Source: Chitinophaga sp. S165 (GTDB lineage Bacteria; Bacteroidota; Bacteroidia; Chitinophagales; Chitinophagaceae). From it: a stretch of DNA of 64,000 bases. The notes under the pieces were generated by a model that saw only the letters and a list, made by a program, of their open reading frames with translations, did no database searches and had not been told where the DNA came from. Numbering within the stretch: the first letter of the stretch is position 1; each line of letters opens with the position of its first letter. Positions 60,601 through 64,000 of the stretch are shown piece after piece. The DNA lies in assembly GCF_003182155.1 (NCBI RefSeq), contig NZ_QGTG01000011.1, positions 39,307 through 103,306 of the forward strand, written 5' to 3'. The position numbers and the translations under genes were made by a program.

Positions 60601-60894
60601 AGCCAGATAGATATGCGCGTATTACAGGACTTTAACTTCAAAGGAAAAGAAAAGGTGAGCACCATCCAGTTGAGCCTTGATGTAGTGAACCTGGGTAATA
60701 TGATCAGCAGCAAATGGGGACTGCGTAAGTTTGCAAGTACCACAGGTTATTATCAACCCGTAGGTGTTGTAGGAAGGGATAATAATGGTAAAGCTATTTA
60801 CCAGTTCGATCCTTCCCAACGCGAAACTTTCATCACCAGCCCTGATCTGATCTCCAGGTGGCAGTTACAGCTGGGTGCGAGATATATCTTCTGA
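57670..60894 (+). CDS. Oar-like TonB-dependent receptor
   Basis: 1074 residues with signal peptide LLGSLFIACILFFQAQAQ. A carboxypeptidase-regulatory-like domain covers about 30-115 (GIVKNQAGQPLPGATV). A plug domain follows (FAGRNGQYNNFSLDGAVFNNPFGLD, then VNTVTKSGSNKFGG). A large outer-membrane beta barrel ends in an aromatic C-terminus (LGARYIF). The segment FSLDGAVFNNPFGL is typical of the Oar group, not SusC, and no SusD gene is adjacent. Oar-type proteins take part in protein or peptide secretion-linked uptake and adhesion. Ligand unknown. A terminator follows immediately. Confidence 0.9.
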   Translation: MHQPNLTKLLGSLFIACILFFQAQAQVTTATLSGIVKNQAGQPLPGATVRVAFADAGINKGLVTKSDGSFVVPNLRVGGPYTVTVSFTGYGTENATGIYLTLGQNTALDLRLIEAAGKLNEVVISGRSTIFNDQRTGASTNISSVQIRQLPTISRSADDYLRITPSASPTYNGISFAGRNGQYNNFSLDGAVFNNPFGLDAPAPGGQTNAQPISLDAIDQIQINIAPYDVTQSGFTGAGVNTVTKSGSNKFGGTVYGFYRNDGLTGDKIDGEKVTVPTLKSFQGGFSLGGAIKKNKLFYFVNFETEQRKDGASAYVARNNSNAGGVTTSRVLESDLNAVSTALKNRFGYDTGPFQDFELERKNYKWLAKIDWVINSQHNLSFTYNGLDASQEKTAHPNAINRRGPDAITLQFRNSGYKMINKLHSFGLELKSNFNDTYSNKFRAVFTSFRDKRDPFSSPFPVLNITKYSVPYIVAGYEPFSINNRLNQDALQLTDNFNIILPKHTLTIGASYEQFKFGNSFNLTGFGFTVFSGVDIATFLNNVAAGDYDGNVEYAKNRVAADEWTWYYLTVGQLSAYLQDEFSVANNFKLTYGVRFDKALYFTSKASYSSPNLNPDGTFAGTFTTGSPTVPNTDDLNLFDKNGVPVQNGPGQEIDNTRMPSGKVLVSPRLGFNWDIKGDKTVQLRGGTGLFTGRFPFVWLGNAIGNPFTGYYNVTARNFKWPQIWRSNIGLDYKLPIGTVLSADVAYSKDINAMMVRDYGLGTPTGVLNSGTGDNRAVYQASDKGNTATYVFTNEKVGYSFNGTFQAQQTFGKGYFFMLGYNYLVAKDASSISAEISGDAFDRNPVIGNANRAVESTSLYGNTHRITFAGIKKFEYCKGKYATTVSFFSNWTSGNRYSYVYGGDLNNDGSFANDLMYVPTAAEIGNMSFAPLIDAEGASQSEQAQRAALERFINQDEYLSSHRGQYTGKYAGTTPWFSQIDMRVLQDFNFKGKEKVSTIQLSLDVVNLGNMISSKWGLRKFASTTGYYQPVGVVGRDNNGKAIYQFDPSQRETFITSPDLISRWQLQLGARYIF

Positions 60895-60912
60895 TTAATA
60901 TCCGGTTATGAT

Positions 60913-60950
60913 AAAAAAGGGGTGTCGCATCTGTTTGCGGCGCCCCTTTT
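60913..60950 (+). terminator. Terminator after the Oar-like receptor
   Basis: AAAAGGGGTGTCGCA paired with TGCGGCGCCCCTTTT (G-U pairs included) around loop TCTGTT, ending in TTTT. It starts 19 bp after the receptor stop. Confidence 0.88.
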
Positions 60951-61088
60951 GTATTATGCCGCAAGCGGACACCATTGTATCAAAACCGGACATTATTACT
61001 GCATTGTAGATGTGAAAGTTGCTGATTATCATATTATTCCAAAGTTGTCACTATTTTTGTTCCAGACCTGGCAGCAACTTTATCTCCT

Positions 61089-63488
61089 ATGTTTAAGAAC
61101 TACTTCAAAACTGCGTTAAGAAACCTGTTACGGAATAAGATCTATTCGGTCATCAATATTCTGGGACTAAGTATAGGTTTGGCCTGTAGTATGCTGATCA
61201 TCTTATACGTGAAAGATGAGGTCAGTTATGACAGGTTTCACGAGAATCTGAACACGATCTACCGTGTAGGTGCGAAGAGTTATACGGTGGATGGTGCTGT
61301 AGAGGGAACAAACGGAACGACAGGATATTTACAGGGACCGCGATTCACGGCAAACATCCCTGAGATCAAAGCCTTTGTCCGCATACAAAGCGACAGGAAA
61401 GACATACGGACAGGCGTAGATATTAACTCGCAGGAGATACATCTGGTAGACTCGAATTTCTTTTCTCTCTTTTCATTCCCATTACTGAGTGGTAATCCCA
61501 AAACTGCGCTGCTGGCCCCTGATGCAATTGTTATCAGTGAAGACCTGGCCATGAAACAGTTCGGTACAAGAGATGCATTGGGTAAAACCATCATGATGAA
61601 AGGAGGAGACGATGCGTTCAAACCATATACAGTAACAGGGGTAGCGAAAAGATGTCCACAGAACTCTTCTCTCAAGTTCAGCGCTTTGATGCCAATAAGG
61701 GTATCGGCACAGGACGAGGCAAACGATGAAAGCTGGTTCAATTCTTTCCTGAACACCTTTGTTTTGCTGCAGCCAGGCGCTGATGCGAAACAGGTGGAGG
61801 CAAAGATGAAAAAGGTATATGCAATGGACGCCAATGAAGCCAGAAAGAGAATGGTAGAACGGTATGGCCCTTTCGGTACAGTGGAGTATACCCTGCAATC
61901 CCTGCCAGACCTGCACCTGAGTAAAGCCTACAGTGCAAACAATGGCCTTACCGATAGCAGCAATCCTGTTTACTCTTACATCCTCTCAGGTATCGCATTA
62001 TTTATATTGCTGATTGCTTGTATCAATTTTGTTAACCTCACAATAGCCCGTTCGCTGAAACGTGCAAAAGAGATCGGCATCCGTAAAGTAGTGGGTGGCG
62101 ACAGAAGACAGCTCATGATGCAGTTTATGGGTGAATCTTTTATCCTGAGCTTTGCTGCCTTTACACTGGCATTGATCCTTGTACAATTATCCTTATCGGT
62201 CTTTAATGACCTATCAAATAAAGCGCTTGCCTTATCCTATCTGTTTGATGTAAAACTGGTTGCCGGATATATTACACTTTTCCTGTTCACCGGTCTGCTT
62301 GCAGGCTTTTATCCTTCATTGGTATTGTCCGGTTATAATCCGGTGAAAGTATTATACAGCAGGTTCACGTTAGGAGGTAAAAACTATCTCCAAAAAGGAC
62401 TGGTTATTCTGCAGTTTACACTGGCATCTTTTTTAATCATAGGCACCTTCACTATTTACTCGCAGTTCAATTATCTGACGAATGAGAAGCTGGGTTATGA
62501 TGATACGAACCTGGTGACCGTCGGTCACAACAGGATCGTCGCTGAACAGACAGAACATGTCAGATCAGAATTGATGAAGAGCAAGGCCATAGCAGATGTG
62601 GCTTTCAAAAACGGTGGTACCTGGGGAACGACAGCCCATATCAATGGTGAGACCAATATCCATTTTAGTTATGAAACAGTAGATGAACATTACATCCCCG
62701 AACTGAAAATACCAGTTGTCAAAGGACGTAATTTCTCTAAAGATTTTCCTGCCGATTCAATACGGTCCGTTCTCGTAAATGAGGCATTTGTAAAAGAGGC
62801 CGGCTGGAAAGATCCTATCGGCCAGGTAGTGGATTTCTGGTATAAGGAAGGAGAAAAATATACAGTGATCGGTGTGGTAAAAGATTATCACTATGCCTCA
62901 CTGACGGAAAAGATCGGTTCGCAGTTATTCACGATGAAACATAGTAATGGGTACGGCAAGACATTTATTAAAATAAGACCCAATAGTGAAACTGCTGCAC
63001 TCCATGATATAGAGAAGGTATTTAAACAAATATTCCCTCTTAGTCCGTATGGTTATGAATTCAAAGACGTCGATAACAGGGAGAACTATGCAGCGGAAGC
63101 GAAATGGAAACAGATCATCCTGCTCAGTGCTATCCTGACGATCTTCATCTCATGCATTGGTCTCTTCGGATTATCAGTACTATCCGCAGAGAAAAGAACA
63201 AAAGAGATCGGGATCCGCAAGGTACTGGGCGCTTCGGTTGCTTCAGTGGTGACGATCCTGTCAAAAGATTTCCTGAAGCTGGTCATTATATCCCTGGTAC
63301 TGGCTATACCAGTAGCCTGGTATGCAGGTAACAAGTGGCTGGAAAATTATCCATACCGTATCACGATCAGCTGGTGGATGTTTGCCACAGCCGCTTTACT
63401 GGTAAGCGCTATTGCACTGGCAACGGTAAGTTTCTATGCAGTAAAGGCAGCTGTAGCTGATCCGGTAAAAAGTCTGAAAAGAGAATAG
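61089..63488 (+). CDS. MacB/FtsX-type ABC transporter permease
   Basis: 799 residues of the large Bacteroidota permease type. TM1 is near residues 20-42 after the motif FKTALRNLLRNKIYSVINILGLSIGLA, followed by a MacB-like periplasmic domain. The first FtsX core is at about 290-440 (FVNLTIARSLKRAKEIGIRKVVGG). A second periplasmic domain follows, and the second FtsX core is at about 670-790 (EKRTKEIGIRKVLGAS). Such proteins work with a separate ATPase, not encoded in this window, and are mechanotransmission transporters for peptides or lipoproteins. It stands alone here. Confidence 0.93.
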   Translation: MFKNYFKTALRNLLRNKIYSVINILGLSIGLACSMLIILYVKDEVSYDRFHENLNTIYRVGAKSYTVDGAVEGTNGTTGYLQGPRFTANIPEIKAFVRIQSDRKDIRTGVDINSQEIHLVDSNFFSLFSFPLLSGNPKTALLAPDAIVISEDLAMKQFGTRDALGKTIMMKGGDDAFKPYTVTGVAKRCPQNSSLKFSALMPIRVSAQDEANDESWFNSFLNTFVLLQPGADAKQVEAKMKKVYAMDANEARKRMVERYGPFGTVEYTLQSLPDLHLSKAYSANNGLTDSSNPVYSYILSGIALFILLIACINFVNLTIARSLKRAKEIGIRKVVGGDRRQLMMQFMGESFILSFAAFTLALILVQLSLSVFNDLSNKALALSYLFDVKLVAGYITLFLFTGLLAGFYPSLVLSGYNPVKVLYSRFTLGGKNYLQKGLVILQFTLASFLIIGTFTIYSQFNYLTNEKLGYDDTNLVTVGHNRIVAEQTEHVRSELMKSKAIADVAFKNGGTWGTTAHINGETNIHFSYETVDEHYIPELKIPVVKGRNFSKDFPADSIRSVLVNEAFVKEAGWKDPIGQVVDFWYKEGEKYTVIGVVKDYHYASLTEKIGSQLFTMKHSNGYGKTFIKIRPNSETAALHDIEKVFKQIFPLSPYGYEFKDVDNRENYAAEAKWKQIILLSAILTIFISCIGLFGLSVLSAEKRTKEIGIRKVLGASVASVVTILSKDFLKLVIISLVLAIPVAWYAGNKWLENYPYRITISWWMFATAALLVSAIALATVSFYAVKAAVADPVKSLKRE

Positions 63489-63490
63489 CG

Positions 63491-64000
63491 TTACTGCTTG
63501 TTCAACGGGTCCACTTCACGGAAACAAGACTGTATCTGATCGGCCGAAAGCCGGTAGAGCTGCCTGATAGCGGGTTGTGTGGTATCATAGCCGCTGATCT
63601 CCGGCTGATGTTTTCCCATCCAGGCAAGTGCATCATCCAGTATTCTCCTGTTGGCCTGACCATGTCCCGAAGGACCGATACTGCTGACGATCTTGCCGAA
63701 TATATATACCGGGAAATCAGCACAGGTCATTTCAGATAGTTTGGCGCGGTATTCCCGCTCGCTGCTGGGTGCATTTTCAAAGTCTTTCGCAAAATAGATC
63801 TGGTCAATACTATGTCTGCCTTCATGCGCGAAGATAGAAGCATCTTCCTGCCTTCTTTCAAGCGTATTCATGAACTGCAATTGCAGATCGCTGCCACGCA
63901 GTCCCTGTCTGTATAACATGGCATAGAGGCTATCCATCGCATTCAGGCGCAGCAGACCGTTGATACCGGCCAGCAGGGTGGTAGTATCAGGTGTAATGGT
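63491..64000 (-). CDS. Partial HExxH-motif protein, putative metallopeptidase
   Basis: 170 codons are visible; the frame stays open to the right edge, so the N-terminus is missing. The first Met in the window (at 63937) is internal, since the frame before it is coding-like (TPDTTTLLAGINGLLRL). The motif HEGRHSID (near 63811-63830 on the minus strand) gives an HExxH zinc site. The rest is helical, with no other known domain. It converges on the permease gene with a 2-bp gap between stop codons. Confidence 0.7.
   Translation of the reverse strand, partial: TITPDTTTLLAGINGLLRLNAMDSLYAMLYRQGLRGSDLQLQFMNTLERRQEDASIFAHEGRHSIDQIYFAKDFENAPSSEREYRAKLSEMTCADFPVYIFGKIVSSIGPSGHGQANRRILDDALAWMGKHQPEISGYDTTQPAIRQLYRLSADQIQSCFREVDPLNKQ

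Overview
The window is chromosomal DNA from a Bacteroidota bacterium, most likely a Chitinophaga or close relative. Support for this comes from TAnnTTTG-type promoter elements, a secreted delta-60-repeat protein with a type IX secretion (T9SS) sorting tail, an Oar-like TonB-dependent receptor, a CusA-TolC fusion pump, and many glycoside hydrolases with signal peptides. No plasmid or phage backbone and no insertion sequence is visible. The genus is inferred from gene content, not from a marker gene.

Region 1 (1-16.4 kb) is the 3' end of a nonribosomal peptide synthetase (NRPS) cluster. The giant synthetase is cut by the left edge and reads T(end)-E-C-A-T-E-C-A-T-E-C. It is followed by a translationally coupled cyclic-peptide-type ABC exporter, a CmlA-type di-iron beta-hydroxylase, a secreted alpha/beta hydrolase and the remnant of a cysteine-synthase-family enzyme. 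One adenylation domain has an Asp-like specificity code, so a beta-hydroxy-aspartyl, D-residue-rich peptide is a reasonable hypothesis.

Region 2 (16.4-36.6 kb) is mixed accessory DNA. It holds a GH43 enzyme, an SDR plus Crp/Fnr regulator with a CRP-like palindrome, a DUF6266-like protein, an M57 metalloprotease with a ricin-type lectin domain, a SEC-C protein, and a DUF4157 protein with sixteen 14-residue repeats and a tightly linked small partner. An HxlR regulator with three oxidoreductases follows, then a second GH43 enzyme, a lipoprotein, a HipBA toxin-antitoxin pair beside tRNA-Arg(TCT), and uracil-DNA glycosylase. Two genes here are broken: a frameshifted membrane protein at 23.2 kb and a nitrilase-family gene with an internal deletion at 30.3-31.0 kb.

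Region 3 (36.7-46.3 kb) has the delta-60-repeat T9SS protein and, on the minus strand, a heavy-metal efflux operon: a small protein, a CusA-TolC fusion and a CusB-like adaptor.

Region 4 (46.4-56.9 kb) is a same-strand run of secreted carbohydrate enzymes: GH2, a CE7/esterase-like hydrolase, a beta-helix protein, a GH78-like rhamnosidase and GH127. Two ATGA overlaps occur inside it. It probably attacks a plant glycan containing rhamnose, arabinose and galactose. A repeat-rich 820-bp gap with a 47-bp inverted repeat and a second foldable element then leads to an Oar-like TonB receptor, a MacB/FtsX-type permease and, at the right edge, a partial HExxH protein on the minus strand.
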